Position numbers and translations under genes: made by a program. Below are positions 33,722 to 42,179 of a stretch of 64,000 nucleotides of DNA, piece by piece. The stretch is from Umezawaea sp036375055 (lineage in GTDB: Bacteria; Actinomycetota; Actinomycetes; Mycobacteriales; Pseudonocardiaceae). The notes beneath the pieces were generated by a model, which searched no databases, was not told the origin of the DNA, and was given only the letters and a program-made list of their open reading frames with translations. The stretch is taken from contig NZ_DASUSQ010000007.1 of NCBI RefSeq assembly GCF_036375055.1, positions 33,093-97,092 on the forward strand, in the 5' to 3' direction. Position 1 is the first letter of the stretch; every line of letters begins with the position of its first letter.

Positions 33722-33855
33722 GGCTCGACGCTAGCGGCGGGCCCGCGGCCGGACATCGGTCGTCGGAACGGCGCGGCTCGTCCCCAAGTACCGCGGGGCT
33801 CCGACTTAGGTATCGATCCGGCGCGCTCCGCCGAACGGGTCGGTACGTTCGGGCC

Positions 33856-34998
33856 ATGGACGGTTCACCGCGGCGGCGGAGCCCACGGGACTGGGTCGTG
33901 GACGTCGTGCTGTTCGCGCTCTCGGTGCTGTTCGGGCTGGCGCTCGGGCTGGACCGCCTGGCGTCGGGCGCGATGCCGGACCCGGTGTGGCTGTTCCACC
34001 TCGACGCCGCGTCCTGGGTGGTCGGCTGCGTCGGGCTGTGGTGGCGGCGGCGCTGGCCCGTGCAGTTCGCCGTGCTGATGATCGTCGTCGGCACGTTCGC
34101 CGAGATGTCCGCGCTGCCGCTGCTGCTGGCGCTGTTCACCGCGGCGATCCACCGTCCGCCGCGCACGACGATGGTCCTGTTCGCGCTGAGCGTGCCGTCG
34201 GCCGCGGTGGCGGTGGTCCTCCGGCCGGAGCCGTCGGTCCCGTGGCAGGTGCTGCTGGGGCTCGGCATCGCCTTGCAGGGCGCGGCGATCGGCTGGGGCC
34301 TGTTCCTCCACCACCGGCGCCGGTTGATCGTGTCGCTGCGGGACCGGGCGGCTCGGGCGGAGACCGAGGCCGCGCTGCGCGCCGAGCAGGTGCAGCACGA
34401 GGTGCGCGAGGCCATCGCCCGCGAGATCCACGACGTGCTGGGGCACCGGCTGTCGCTGCTGAGCGTGCACGCGGGGGCGCTGGAGTACCGGCCGGACGCC
34501 CCGGCCGAGGACGTCGCGCGGGCGGCCAGGGTGATCCGGGAGAACTCGCACCGGGCGTTGCAGGACCTGCGGGAGGTGATCGGGGTGCTGCGGGCCCCGG
34601 TCGGTGAGCTGCCGCAGCCCACGTTCGCGGACCTCGCGCAGCTCGTGGCGGAGTCGGCGGGCGCGAACATGCGGGTGTCGCTGAGGTCCGACGTGGTGGG
34701 TGACGTGCCCGACACCGCGGGGAGGACCCTGTACCGGATCGTGCAGGAGAGCCTGACCAACGCGAGGAAGCACGCCGCCGGGTCCGAAGTGGACGTACGG
34801 GTGTCCGGGTCGGCGGACGACGGGCTGACCGTCGAGGTCGTCAACAGCAGGCCCGTCGTCGCGTCGAGCAGGGCCGGGGGCGGTCGGGGACTGCTCGGGC
34901 TGGCCGAGCGGGTGGACCTGGCGCACGGGACGTTGGAGCACGGGCCGACCCCCACGGGTGGCTGGAGGATCTCGGCGTGGATACCGTGGCCGCTGTGA
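33856..34998 (+). CDS. NarL-family sensor histidine kinase
   Basis: A 380-residue HisKA_3-type kinase. Four to six transmembrane helices occupy residues 14-150 without a large extracellular loop. The phosphoacceptor region is AREIHDVLGHRLSLL (His192). The ATPase part has the N-box ESLTNARKHA, a shortened G1 region, and GGGRGLLGLAERV (G2). It signals to the response regulator encoded next, whose start overlaps its stop. The lack of an extracellular domain suggests sensing of membrane state, as in DesK or LiaS-like kinases. Confidence 0.93.
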   Translation: MDGSPRRRSPRDWVVDVVLFALSVLFGLALGLDRLASGAMPDPVWLFHLDAASWVVGCVGLWWRRRWPVQFAVLMIVVGTFAEMSALPLLLALFTAAIHRPPRTTMVLFALSVPSAAVAVVLRPEPSVPWQVLLGLGIALQGAAIGWGLFLHHRRRLIVSLRDRAARAETEAALRAEQVQHEVREAIAREIHDVLGHRLSLLSVHAGALEYRPDAPAEDVARAARVIRENSHRALQDLREVIGVLRAPVGELPQPTFADLAQLVAESAGANMRVSLRSDVVGDVPDTAGRTLYRIVQESLTNARKHAAGSEVDVRVSGSADDGLTVEVVNSRPVVASSRAGGGRGLLGLAERVDLAHGTLEHGPTPTGGWRISAWIPWPL

Positions 34999-35663
34999 CG
35001 GAGCCCGGTGCGATCGGTGTGCTCATCGTGGACGACGATCCGCTGGTGCGGGCCGGGTTGGTGATGATGCTGGGCGGGGCTCCGGACGTCCGGGTCGTCG
35101 GCGAGGCCGGGGACGGGTCGAAGGTGCCCGCCCTGGTGGCCGAGCACTCCCCCGACGTGGTGCTGATGGACATCCGGATGCCCGTGGTGGACGGTCTGGC
35201 CGCCACGGAGGCGCTGCGGAGCAGGCCGGGTGCGCCCGAGGTGATCGTGCTGACCACGTTCGACGCGGACCGGCACGTGCTGCGCGCCCTGCGGGCCGGG
35301 GCGGCCGGCTTCCTGCTGAAGGACACGCCGCCGTGGGAGATCGTGGACGCCGTGCGGCAGGTGGCGCGCGGGCTGCCCGTGCTGTCGCCCGCCGTGACCC
35401 GGCGGTTGATGGCACGGGTCGCGGAGAACGGGCAGGACGAGCGGCGGGCCTCGGCCGTGGTGCGGCTGGAGTCGTTGAACGCCCGCGAGCGCGGGGTGGC
35501 GCTGGAGGTCGGGCGCGGTCTGTCCAACGCCGAGATCGCCAAGGCGCTGCACATCAGCGTACCCACGGTGAAGACGCACGTGTCCAGCGTGCTGACGAAG
35601 CTGAACCTGAACAACCGGGTGCAGATCGCGCTGCTGGTGCACGACGCAGGCCTGCTGGGCTAG
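34995..35663 (+). CDS. NarL/LuxR-family response regulator
   Basis: A 222-residue response regulator. The receiver domain has acidic pair DDD (13-15), phosphoacceptor Asp59 in VVLMDIRMP, the conserved Thr in VLTTF and Lys in LLKDTPP. The C-terminal LuxR helix-turn-helix is LNARERGVALEVGRGLSNAEIAKAL... TVKTHVSSVLTKLNLNNR. GTG 34995 overlaps the kinase stop by 4 bp (GTGA); the frame is also open to GTG 34977. It partners the preceding kinase; target genes are unknown, since no transporter is adjacent. Confidence 0.94.
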   Translation: MTEPGAIGVLIVDDDPLVRAGLVMMLGGAPDVRVVGEAGDGSKVPALVAEHSPDVVLMDIRMPVVDGLAATEALRSRPGAPEVIVLTTFDADRHVLRALRAGAAGFLLKDTPPWEIVDAVRQVARGLPVLSPAVTRRLMARVAENGQDERRASAVVRLESLNARERGVALEVGRGLSNAEIAKALHISVPTVKTHVSSVLTKLNLNNRVQIALLVHDAGLLG

Positions 35664-35686
35664 CGCCGCCGGTCCACCCAGGACGG

Positions 35687-36670
35687 TCAGAACGCCTCGG
35701 CCGCGTGCGGCACGTAGTGCTCCTCCAGGCGGGCGACCTCCTCGTCCGACAGCACCAGGTCGACGGCGGCGACCGCGTCGGTCAGGTGGTGCTCCTTGGT
35801 CACGCCGATGACCGGGGCCGTCACCGCGGGCTTGTGGAGCGTCCACGCCAGGGCGACCTGGGCGCGGGTGGTGCCGCGCTCGGCCGCGACCGCCGCGACG
35901 GCGTCGACGACCTCGCGATCGGTGTCCTCGGTCTGCCGGTACAGCTTCTGCCCGAACGCGTCGGTCTCGCCGCGGTTCGTGGTGGCGTCCCAGTCCCTGG
36001 TGAGCCTGCCCCGCGCCAGCGGGCTCCACGGGAGGACGCCCACGCCCTCGTCCAGGCAGTACGGGTGCATCTCGCGCTCCTCCTCGCGCATGATCAGGTT
36101 GTACTGGTCCTGCATGGAGACGAACCTGGTCCAGCCGTTGAGGTCCGCCGCGTGCTGCATCCGGGCGAACTGCCACGTCCACATCGAGGACGCGCCCAGG
36201 TAGCGGACCTTGCCCGCGCGCACGAGGTCGTGCAGGGCCTCCATGGTCTCGGTGATCGGCGTCTTCGGGTCGTAGCGGTGGATCTGGTAGAGGTCGATGT
36301 AGTCCGTGCCCAGCCTGCGCAGGCTGTTGTCGACCTGGGTCATGATCGCGCCGCGGGACAGGCCGGACCCGTTCGGGCCGTCGGCCATGTGCCCGTGGAC
36401 CTTCGTGGCCACCACGACGTCGGAGCGGTCGGCCAGTTCGCCCAGCAGTTCGCCGACGATCTCCTCGCTGGAGCCGAGCGAGTACGAGTTGGCGGTGTCG
36501 AACGTCGTGATGCCCGCCTCCAGGGCCTGGCGGATGAACGGCCTGGCCTCGTCGACGCCCATCGACCACGGGTGCGCGCCCCTGGTCGGGTCGCCGAAGC
36601 TCATGCAGCCCAGCACGATCCTGGAGATCTCCAGGCCGGAGTCGCCCACACGCGGGTAGTCCATTCCCAT
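35687..36670 (-). CDS. Aldo/keto reductase
   Basis: A 327-residue AKR of the YajO/AKR11-like type. The catalytic tetrad is visible: Asp58 and Tyr63 (FDTANSYS), Lys90 (VATKVHG) and His in YQIHRYD. The C-terminal cofactor-binding region reads PVIGVTKEHHL. ATG 36670 is preferred because GGAGGGC lies just upstream; a GTG 9 bp earlier is an alternative. It reduces aldehydes or ketones with NADPH; the physiological substrate is unknown. It is convergent with the response regulator, with 23 bp between. Confidence 0.93.
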   Translation of the reverse strand: MGMDYPRVGDSGLEISRIVLGCMSFGDPTRGAHPWSMGVDEARPFIRQALEAGITTFDTANSYSLGSSEEIVGELLGELADRSDVVVATKVHGHMADGPNGSGLSRGAIMTQVDNSLRRLGTDYIDLYQIHRYDPKTPITETMEALHDLVRAGKVRYLGASSMWTWQFARMQHAADLNGWTRFVSMQDQYNLIMREEEREMHPYCLDEGVGVLPWSPLARGRLTRDWDATTNRGETDAFGQKLYRQTEDTDREVVDAVAAVAAERGTTRAQVALAWTLHKPAVTAPVIGVTKEHHLTDAVAAVDLVLSDEEVARLEEHYVPHAAEAF

Positions 36671-36685
36671 GCCCTCCACCGTGCC

Positions 36686-37095
36686 TCAGCCGAGTGCGGC
36701 GCGCACGGCGGGCAGCACCTCCGAACCCAGCAGCTCGATCCCGCGCACCGCGTCGGCGTGCGGGACGCTGCCCGGGCTGATCTGCGCCAGGAACCGCTGG
36801 TGCCCGAACAGCTCGTGCTGAAGACCGAGACCGGGTCGGCGGAGCTGAGGACCGTGACGGCGCTGGTCGGCCGGATGCGCTCGGTGCGGGCTGCGACGGC
36901 GGACAGCAGCACCGCCGGGGAGGTGGCCGCGAAGTCCGCGCGGTGGTGCTCGCCGATGCCGAACACCGACAGCCCTGCCTGGTCGGCCGGCTCGACCAGC
37001 TCGATGACGTCGCGCACCCGCTGCCTGGCGCTGACCACCTGACCGGTGTGCGGGTCGTCGGTCGGCTCCGCGAACGTGAACACGCCGATTTCCAC
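36686..37095 (-). pseudogene. LLM-class flavin oxidoreductase with a large internal deletion
   Basis: The GTG at 37095 starts a normal luciferase-like N-terminus (VEIGVFTFAEPTDDPHTGQ, LVEPADQAGLSVFGIGEHHR, FAATSPAVLLSAVAARTERI) for about 85 residues. It then jumps, with a frame change near 36830, to the last 35-40 residues of the same family (QHELFGHQRFLAQISPG, GIELLGSEVLPAVRAAL and a stop at 36686). About 200 central residues that form the barrel are missing, so the gene is dead. It is divergent from a MarR gene that may once have regulated it. Confidence 0.8.
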
Positions 37096-37112
37096 GGATC
37101 CGACGACAGCCG

Positions 37113-37140
37113 AAAAGCTTGATGCTTCAACTTTGATGTA
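37113..37140. promoter_or_regulatory. AT-rich palindromic promoter/operator of the marR-like gene
   Basis: Between the dead LLM gene and the MarR gene, TTGATGCTTCAA (TTGA-N4-TCAA) is followed by a second TTGATG. Such TTGA/TCAA half-sites are typical of MarR operators, and the stretch is much AT-richer than its surroundings. Confidence 0.45.
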
Positions 37141-37150
37141 TCGTGGGGCG

Positions 37151-37657
37151 GTGACCGGAGAAGCGCCGCGCTGGCTGACACCAGCCCAGAAGAGGGCCTG
37201 GATCGCCTTCAGCGGCGTGCTGATCAAGTTGCCGTACGCGCTGGACGCGGACATGCGCGGCCGCACGGGGTTCAGCCACTTCGAGTACCTGGTCCTGAGC
37301 GTGCTGTCCGAGCAGCCCGACCGGACGCTGTCCATGAGCCAGCTCGCCGCGCTGAACAACGCCTCGCTGTCGCGGATGTCACACGTGGTGACCAGGCTGG
37401 AGAAGCGCGGCTGGGTCAGCCGCTGCCCCAGCACGGAGAACGGGCGGGTCACCAGGGCACGGCTCACCGACGCGGGGTACGAGGTGCTGGTCGACGCGGC
37501 GCCGGGGCACGTGAAGGCCGTGCAGGAGCTGGTGTTCGACGCGCTGACGCCGCAGGAGCAGGAGCAGTTGGCCGCCATCTCCCTGAGCGTCCTCGGCAGG
37601 CTCGACCCCGGCGGCGACTGGCCGCCGCACGAGATCCGCGTGGTCACGGACTCCTGA
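37151..37657 (+). CDS. MarR-family transcriptional regulator
   Basis: About 168 residues from GTG 37151 (ATG 37136 is an alternative). MarR core: FEYLVLSVLSEQPDRTLSMS, recognition helix ALNNASLSRMSHVVTRLEKRGWV, wing CPSTENGRVTRARLTDAGY, and C-terminal dimerisation helices (LTPQEQEQLAAISLSVL). It is divergent from a truncated flavin oxidoreductase; the original target is therefore inactive and the regulator may be orphaned or act elsewhere. The ligand is unknown. Confidence 0.92.
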   Translation: MTGEAPRWLTPAQKRAWIAFSGVLIKLPYALDADMRGRTGFSHFEYLVLSVLSEQPDRTLSMSQLAALNNASLSRMSHVVTRLEKRGWVSRCPSTENGRVTRARLTDAGYEVLVDAAPGHVKAVQELVFDALTPQEQEQLAAISLSVLGRLDPGGDWPPHEIRVVTDS

Positions 37658-37732
37658 GCCCTACGCTGGAGCCGTGGTGAACGCCGTCCTGTCGGACGCG
37701 GGGGGCGCGCCACCGAGCGGAGGAGTCCGACC

Positions 37733-38464
37733 GTGATCACGCTGGCGCACGTGAGCGACGTCCACATCGACGGGAGCGAGCGCAACGCCGCCAGGACCAG
37801 GCAGGTGGTCGAGTACCTGGCCGCGCTGCCGGGCCAGATCGACGCGGTGCTGGTCAGCGGCGACCTCACCCAGATCGGCAGACCCGTCGACTACGCGGAG
37901 CTGCGGGAGATCCTGGCGCCGCTGGAGGTCCCGGTGCTCTGCTGCCCCGGCAACCACGACGAGCGCGGGGCGTTCCGCGCCGGGATGCTCGGGATCGAGG
38001 GATCCGGCCCGATCAACCAGGCGCACGAGATCGCGGACGCGTCGATCCTGCTGTGCGACTCGCTCATCCCCGGCAGCGACGCGGGCAGGCTCGGACCGGA
38101 GACGCTGTCCTGGCTGGACGCCGCGCTGACGGGGTCGGACGAGCCCGCGTTCGTGGTGCTGCACCACCCACCGGTGGCCGTGGGGATCCCGGAGCTGGAC
38201 GCGATCCGGCTCCAGGACGCGGACGACCTGGCCGCCGTGCTGACCCGGCACCCGAGGGTGGCCGGGATCCTGTGCGGGCACGTGCACGCGTCCGTCGCGT
38301 CGACGTTCGCCGGGATCCCCGTGCGGGTCGCGCCGGGCGTCAAGTCGACGACGACGCTGCCGTGGGAGCACACGGGCGACCCGACGAACCTCGACCTGCC
38401 CGTGGGGCTGGCGTTCCACCACCACGAGAACGACGTGCTGACCACGCACTTCCGCTCGCTGTGA
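37733..38464 (+). CDS. Calcineurin-like metallophosphoesterase (Icc/3',5'-cyclic phosphodiesterase type)
   Basis: A 243-residue class III phosphodiesterase. All metal-binding motifs are visible: HVSDVHIDG (Asp9, His11), SGDLTQ, GNHDE, VLHHPP and GHVHA. The small size without extra domains matches CpdA/Rv0805-like enzymes, which split cyclic nucleotides or other phosphodiesters. GGAGGAG precedes the GTG start. It is convergent with the aldehyde dehydrogenase gene and shares a hairpin terminator with it. Confidence 0.92.
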   Translation: MITLAHVSDVHIDGSERNAARTRQVVEYLAALPGQIDAVLVSGDLTQIGRPVDYAELREILAPLEVPVLCCPGNHDERGAFRAGMLGIEGSGPINQAHEIADASILLCDSLIPGSDAGRLGPETLSWLDAALTGSDEPAFVVLHHPPVAVGIPELDAIRLQDADDLAAVLTRHPRVAGILCGHVHASVASTFAGIPVRVAPGVKSTTTLPWEHTGDPTNLDLPVGLAFHHHENDVLTTHFRSL

Positions 38465-38509
38465 GCGCGCGGGCAGTCTGGTGGAGGCCGTTCCGCTCCC
38501 CGACGAGCG

Positions 38510-38546
38510 GGTTCGCGCGGGCACCGCGGAAGTGCCCGCGCGAACC
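38510..38546. terminator. Bidirectional hairpin terminator
   Basis: A perfect 15-bp GC-rich stem (38510-38524 with 38532-38546) and 7-nt loop lie in the 93 bp between the convergent phosphoesterase and aldehyde dehydrogenase genes. Confidence 0.8.
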
Positions 38547-38557
38547 GGGTGGAGCGG

Positions 38558-40018
38558 TCAGAACGGGAAGTGGTTGTGCTCCCCCGCCACGGTGATCCAG
38601 CGGGTGTTGGTGAACGCCTCCACGGCCCACCGGCCGCCGAACCGCCCGTAGCCGGTGGCCCCCACCCCGCCGAACGGCGCCTGCGGCTCGTCGTCGACGG
38701 TCTGGTTGTTGACGTGGACGATGCCGGTGCGCAGCCTGCGGGCGACGGCGAGGCCGCGCCGGACGTCCTCGGTCAGCACCCCCGCGGTGAGGCCGTACTC
38801 GGTGTCGTTGGCGATCGCGATCGCCTCCTCGTCGCCGTCCACCGCGATGACCGTGACGACGGGTCCGAAGATCTCCTCGTGGTAGAGCCTCATCTCCGGT
38901 CGCACCCGGTCCAGCACCGTCGCGGTGCAGAGGGAGCCGTCGGGGTCACCGCCGCCCGCCCGCACCCGCGCGCCGTGCGCGACCGCGTCCTGCACGAGTT
39001 CGGCGACCCGCTTCGCGGACCGGTCGTCGATCATCGGGCCCACGACGGTGTCCGGGTCGGTCGGGTCGCCGTGGGGCAGCAGCGCGACCTTCGCCGCGAG
39101 CTTGGCGGTGAACTCCTCGGCGATCGAGCTGTGCACCAGGACCCGGTCGGCGGACATGCAGATCTGGCCCGCGTTGTGGAAGCCGCCGAACGCCACCGCG
39201 TTCACGGCGTAGTCGACGTCGGCGTCGTCCAGCACCAGCACGGCGTTCTTGCCGCCCAGTTCCAGCACGGCGGGCGTGAGGTGCCGCGCCGCGGTCGTGC
39301 CGATGATCCGGCCGGTGCCGGTGGAGCCGGTGAAGTTGACGACCCTGACCCGCCTGTCCGAGATGAGCGCCTCGGCGACGGCGGCGGCGTCCTCGCGGGC
39401 GTTGGTCACGACGTTGAGCACGCCCGGCGGGAGGCCGGCCTCGCGCAGCACGTCCGCGAGGAACAGCCCGCACGCGATCGGGGCGTCCTCGCTGGGCTTG
39501 AGGACGACGGTGTTGCCGACGGCCAGCGGCACCGCGACGGCGCGGACGCCCAGGATCAGGGGCGCGTTCCACGGCGAGAACGCGCCGACGACGCCGACCG
39601 GCTGGCGCACCGCCATGGACAACTGGCCGCCGGTGTCGCTGGTCAGGACCTCGCCGAGCGGCTGGGAGATCGCGGCGGCGGCCTCGCGCAGCATGCCGGT
39701 GGCCAGGGCGGCGTTGAAGCCCGCCCAGCCCGCGACGCCGCCCACCTCGCCCGCCATGACCTCGATCGCCTCCGGCACACGGGATTCGAGGACGTCGGCG
39801 GCCTTCAGGAAGATCGTCCGCCGGGCCGACGGGGACAGCGCGGCCCACGCGGGGAACGCGGCCTCGGCCGCGTCCACGGCGCGGACGACGTCGGCCGGAC
39901 CGCCCGCCGCGACGGTCGCGTAGACGTCGCCGGTGTAGGGGTTGAGGTCCTGGGTGGTGCGCCCGTCCAGGGCGGGAACGTCCTCGCCGCCGATGAACAG
40001 TTCGCGGGTGATGGTCAC
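38558..40018 (-). CDS. NAD(P)-dependent aldehyde dehydrogenase (aromatic/salicylaldehyde-type)
   Basis: A 486-residue aldehyde dehydrogenase with the complete active site: Asn151 in FSPWNAP, Lys174 in LKPSEDAP, Glu253 in LELGGKNAV and nucleophile Cys287 in NAGQICMSADR. The cofactor turn is GSTGTGR. The C-terminal PFGGVGATGYGRFGG and overall layout resemble vanillin, benzaldehyde or salicylaldehyde dehydrogenases. The GTG at 40018 is chosen because AAGGAG lies 8 bp upstream. It is divergent from a double-IclR regulator across an intergenic region with overlapping palindromes, so aromatic-acid catabolism under IclR control is plausible. Confidence 0.93.
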   Translation of the reverse strand: MTITRELFIGGEDVPALDGRTTQDLNPYTGDVYATVAAGGPADVVRAVDAAEAAFPAWAALSPSARRTIFLKAADVLESRVPEAIEVMAGEVGGVAGWAGFNAALATGMLREAAAAISQPLGEVLTSDTGGQLSMAVRQPVGVVGAFSPWNAPLILGVRAVAVPLAVGNTVVLKPSEDAPIACGLFLADVLREAGLPPGVLNVVTNAREDAAAVAEALISDRRVRVVNFTGSTGTGRIIGTTAARHLTPAVLELGGKNAVLVLDDADVDYAVNAVAFGGFHNAGQICMSADRVLVHSSIAEEFTAKLAAKVALLPHGDPTDPDTVVGPMIDDRSAKRVAELVQDAVAHGARVRAGGGDPDGSLCTATVLDRVRPEMRLYHEEIFGPVVTVIAVDGDEEAIAIANDTEYGLTAGVLTEDVRRGLAVARRLRTGIVHVNNQTVDDEPQAPFGGVGATGYGRFGGRWAVEAFTNTRWITVAGEHNHFPF

Positions 40019-40178
40019 GGAACCCACTCCTTGGTTGTCGCACTGCGAAACGGGATGGTGAGAACAGGATCTACCCGTCCGACGCCGGGGTGCGCCCGCG
40101 CGACGGCGACCGGGGCCGGGACGGGTGCCACCGGCCGTCGAACCGCCCGGTGAGCGGCGCGGGCCCGGACCAGGCCGA

Positions 40179-40265
40179 TCACGACGAGCAGCGGTACGGC
40201 GCCAGCACGGACTCGAGGGCCGCGTGGCGGGGGTCGTCGCCCCGGGTGGGCGCGGGACCGCTCAT
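40179..40265 (-). CDS. Possible 28-residue small protein upstream of the aldehyde dehydrogenase
   Basis: ATG 40265 has a strong ribosome-binding site (GAAGGAG) and opens a 28-residue frame ending PYRCSS. It lies between the IclR operators and the dehydrogenase, in the same direction. It could be a leader peptide, a small regulator, or the start of a frameshifted zinc-ribbon protein. The sequence after its stop (40019-40178) shows no clear gene. Confidence 0.35.
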   Translation of the reverse strand: MSGPAPTRGDDPRHAALESVLAPYRCSS

Positions 40266-40304
40266 GGGGGGACTCCTTCGGCCCGGCCTGCACAGTGTTC
40301 GCCC

Positions 40305-40328
40305 AGCGAACTTTAGTTCGCTAAAGTT
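40305..40328. promoter_or_regulatory. Two interleaved perfect palindromes: likely IclR operators
   Basis: AGCGAAC-TTTA-GTTCGCT (40305-40322) and AACTTTAG-TTCG-CTAAAGTT (40309-40328) are both perfect and overlap by 14 bp. They lie between the divergent dehydrogenase/small-protein genes and the double-IclR gene, 59 bp before the latter's start. Confidence 0.75.
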
Positions 40329-40386
40329 TCATGGGAGTGTGATCCCGGCGACCCGGAGGCGTCAAGAGGCCCACAACTACGATGTC

Positions 40387-42078
40387 GTGAGCACCGAGAC
40401 CACCCGGTCCGGTCCTCACGAGACGGGGCGTGACGTGCGGGAAGCGGCAGAGGACACCGCGGGCCCGTTCGAACGGGGCCTCGCGGTGCTGCACGCCGTC
40501 GCCGCGGACCCCGAACCCCGCATGCGCCGCGTGGACCTCACCAAGGCCACCGGACTCGCCCGGTCCACTGTGGACAGGATCACCGCGACCCTGCTGCACC
40601 TGGGCTTCCTGCGCGCCGAGGGCCAGGACCTGCTGCTCGCCCCGCGCGCGATGGAGCTGGGCAACGCCTACCTCGCGTCGTGCGGGCTCGTGACCCCGCT
40701 GGCACCGCTGGTGACGCGGCTCGCGGACGAGCTGGACGAGTCGGTCTCGCTGGCCGTCCCGGACGTCGACGGGGCGCGGCTGATCGCCCAGTCGACCCGG
40801 CGGCGGGCCGTGTACCTGGCCTTCCACGTCGGCGGCCTGCTGCCCGACGACCGCAGTGCCGCCGGGGTCGTGCTGGCCACCACGTGGGACGAGAGCCGCC
40901 ACGAGACGTGGCGCGACCGCCGGACGGCCGACCCGCTGGACGCCGGGTTCCCCGCCGTGCCGACGCTGGTGACGCCCGTGCCGAACCGCGAGGCCGTGTT
41001 CCGCGCACGGATCGCCGACGCCGCCGAGGAGGGCTGGTCGCTGGACGACCAGTGGGTCGAGCCCGGCCTGCTCGCCCTCGCCACGCCGGTGTTCGGCCCG
41101 GCGGGCCGACCGGTCGCCGCGGTGAGCGTGCTCAGCCACACCAGCAGGCACAGCGCGCGGACGTTCCCGGACGCCGTGCTGCCCGCGCTGCGGAAAGCCG
41201 TGTGGGACATGGAGGCCGCGCTCCGGCGACCGACCGGGTCGGCCGAGCGGTCGGTGCCGACGGCGCGGGAGCTGCGCTCCACCAAGGACGAGCTGGGCAT
41301 GGAGTTCCTGGAGACGCTGGCGCGCGGGATCGCCGTGCTGAAGGCGTTCCGGTTCGCCCCCGGCGGCCTGACGATCTCGACGGCCGCCGCGGCGAGCGGG
41401 CTCCCCCGCGCCACCGCGCGGCGGGCCCTGCTCGTGCTGCGGGAGGCGGGGTACGCCGAGAGCGACGGCAGGGTGTTCACGCTGCGCCCCACCGTGCTGG
41501 ACCTCGGGTACTCGCGGCTGTCGTCGCTCACGCTGGCGGACATCGCCCAGCCGCACCTGAAGGCGCTGGCGGGCACCGTGGGCGAGTCGGTGTCGATGGC
41601 CGTGCTCGACGACGACCGGGTGCGGTACGTGGCGCGGGTCGCGACGACCCGGATCATGCGGATCGACATCGCGGTCGGCACCCGCTTCCCGGCGCACGCC
41701 ACGTCGATGGGCCGGGTGCTGCTGGCCGGCCTGCCCGCCGAAGAGCGGGCGGCGCTGCTCGACCGGTCGGACCGGGAGCCGCTGACGAGCCGCACGCTGG
41801 TGTCGGCGGAGGACCTCGCCTCGGCCGTGGACGCCGTGGCGCGGCAGGGCTGGGCGGTGGTCGACCAGGAGTTGCAGGACGGCCTGAGGTCGCTCGCGGT
41901 CGGGGTGCGCGACCGGTCCGGCGCGGTCGTCGCGGCGGTCAACACGGCGCTGCACGTCGGCCGGGACACCGTCGAGGAGACCGTGGATCGCCTGCTCCCG
42001 GCGTTGCGCGACACGGCGGCCCGGATCGAGGCGGACCTGGCCGTGGCCTTCGACCAGGCACAACTGGTCGTCGTCTGA
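40387..42078 (+). CDS. Double IclR-family regulator (two complete IclR units in one chain)
   Basis: A 563-residue protein. Unit 1 (about 28-275) has an IclR helix-turn-helix (FERGLAVLHAVAADPEPRMR; ATGLARSTVDRITATLLHLG) and ligand-binding domain (DELDESVSLAVPDVDGARLI ... VFGPAGRPVAAVSVLS). Unit 2 (about 310-563) repeats it (LARGIAVLKAFRFAPGGLTI; SGLPRATARRALLVLREAGY ... GESVSMAVLDDDRVRYVARV ... GTRFPAHATSMGRVLLA). Unit 2 is closer to the PcaR/PobR consensus than unit 1. Single-unit IclRs are about 260 residues and dimerise; a fused dimer with two different ligand pockets is unusual. It probably regulates the divergent aldehyde dehydrogenase. Confidence 0.9.
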   Translation: MSTETTRSGPHETGRDVREAAEDTAGPFERGLAVLHAVAADPEPRMRRVDLTKATGLARSTVDRITATLLHLGFLRAEGQDLLLAPRAMELGNAYLASCGLVTPLAPLVTRLADELDESVSLAVPDVDGARLIAQSTRRRAVYLAFHVGGLLPDDRSAAGVVLATTWDESRHETWRDRRTADPLDAGFPAVPTLVTPVPNREAVFRARIADAAEEGWSLDDQWVEPGLLALATPVFGPAGRPVAAVSVLSHTSRHSARTFPDAVLPALRKAVWDMEAALRRPTGSAERSVPTARELRSTKDELGMEFLETLARGIAVLKAFRFAPGGLTISTAAAASGLPRATARRALLVLREAGYAESDGRVFTLRPTVLDLGYSRLSSLTLADIAQPHLKALAGTVGESVSMAVLDDDRVRYVARVATTRIMRIDIAVGTRFPAHATSMGRVLLAGLPAEERAALLDRSDREPLTSRTLVSAEDLASAVDAVARQGWAVVDQELQDGLRSLAVGVRDRSGAVVAAVNTALHVGRDTVEETVDRLLPALRDTAARIEADLAVAFDQAQLVVV

Positions 42079-42123
42079 TCGTCGCCCCCTGTGGCCGCGA
42101 CCACACTCGTCGTTCAAATTCAA

Positions 42124-42137
42124 ACTACCGGCGTAGT
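42124..42137. promoter_or_regulatory. Small inverted repeat upstream of ribA
   Basis: ACTAC-CGGC-GTAGT lies 43 bp before the ribA start in a short AT-richer stretch. It may be an operator or part of the promoter. There is no FMN riboswitch in this leader. Confidence 0.3.
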
Positions 42138-42179
42138 GTTCGCGACGGCAGTCGAACCAGCCGTCGATCGGAGCCAGCC

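Noticed and set aside
33474..37181. 1235-residue minus-strand open frame
   Set aside because: It runs antisense through a histidine kinase, response regulator and in another frame through the aldo/keto reductase, all with clear domains; its own translation has no domain. Long antisense frames are typical of high-GC DNA.
38549..40153. 534-residue plus-strand open frame opposite the aldehyde dehydrogenase
   Set aside because: It is a shadow of a gene with a fully conserved active site; no domain in the antisense product.
42079..42179. FMN riboswitch upstream of ribA
   Set aside because: The 100-bp leader lacks the conserved RFN-element sequences.
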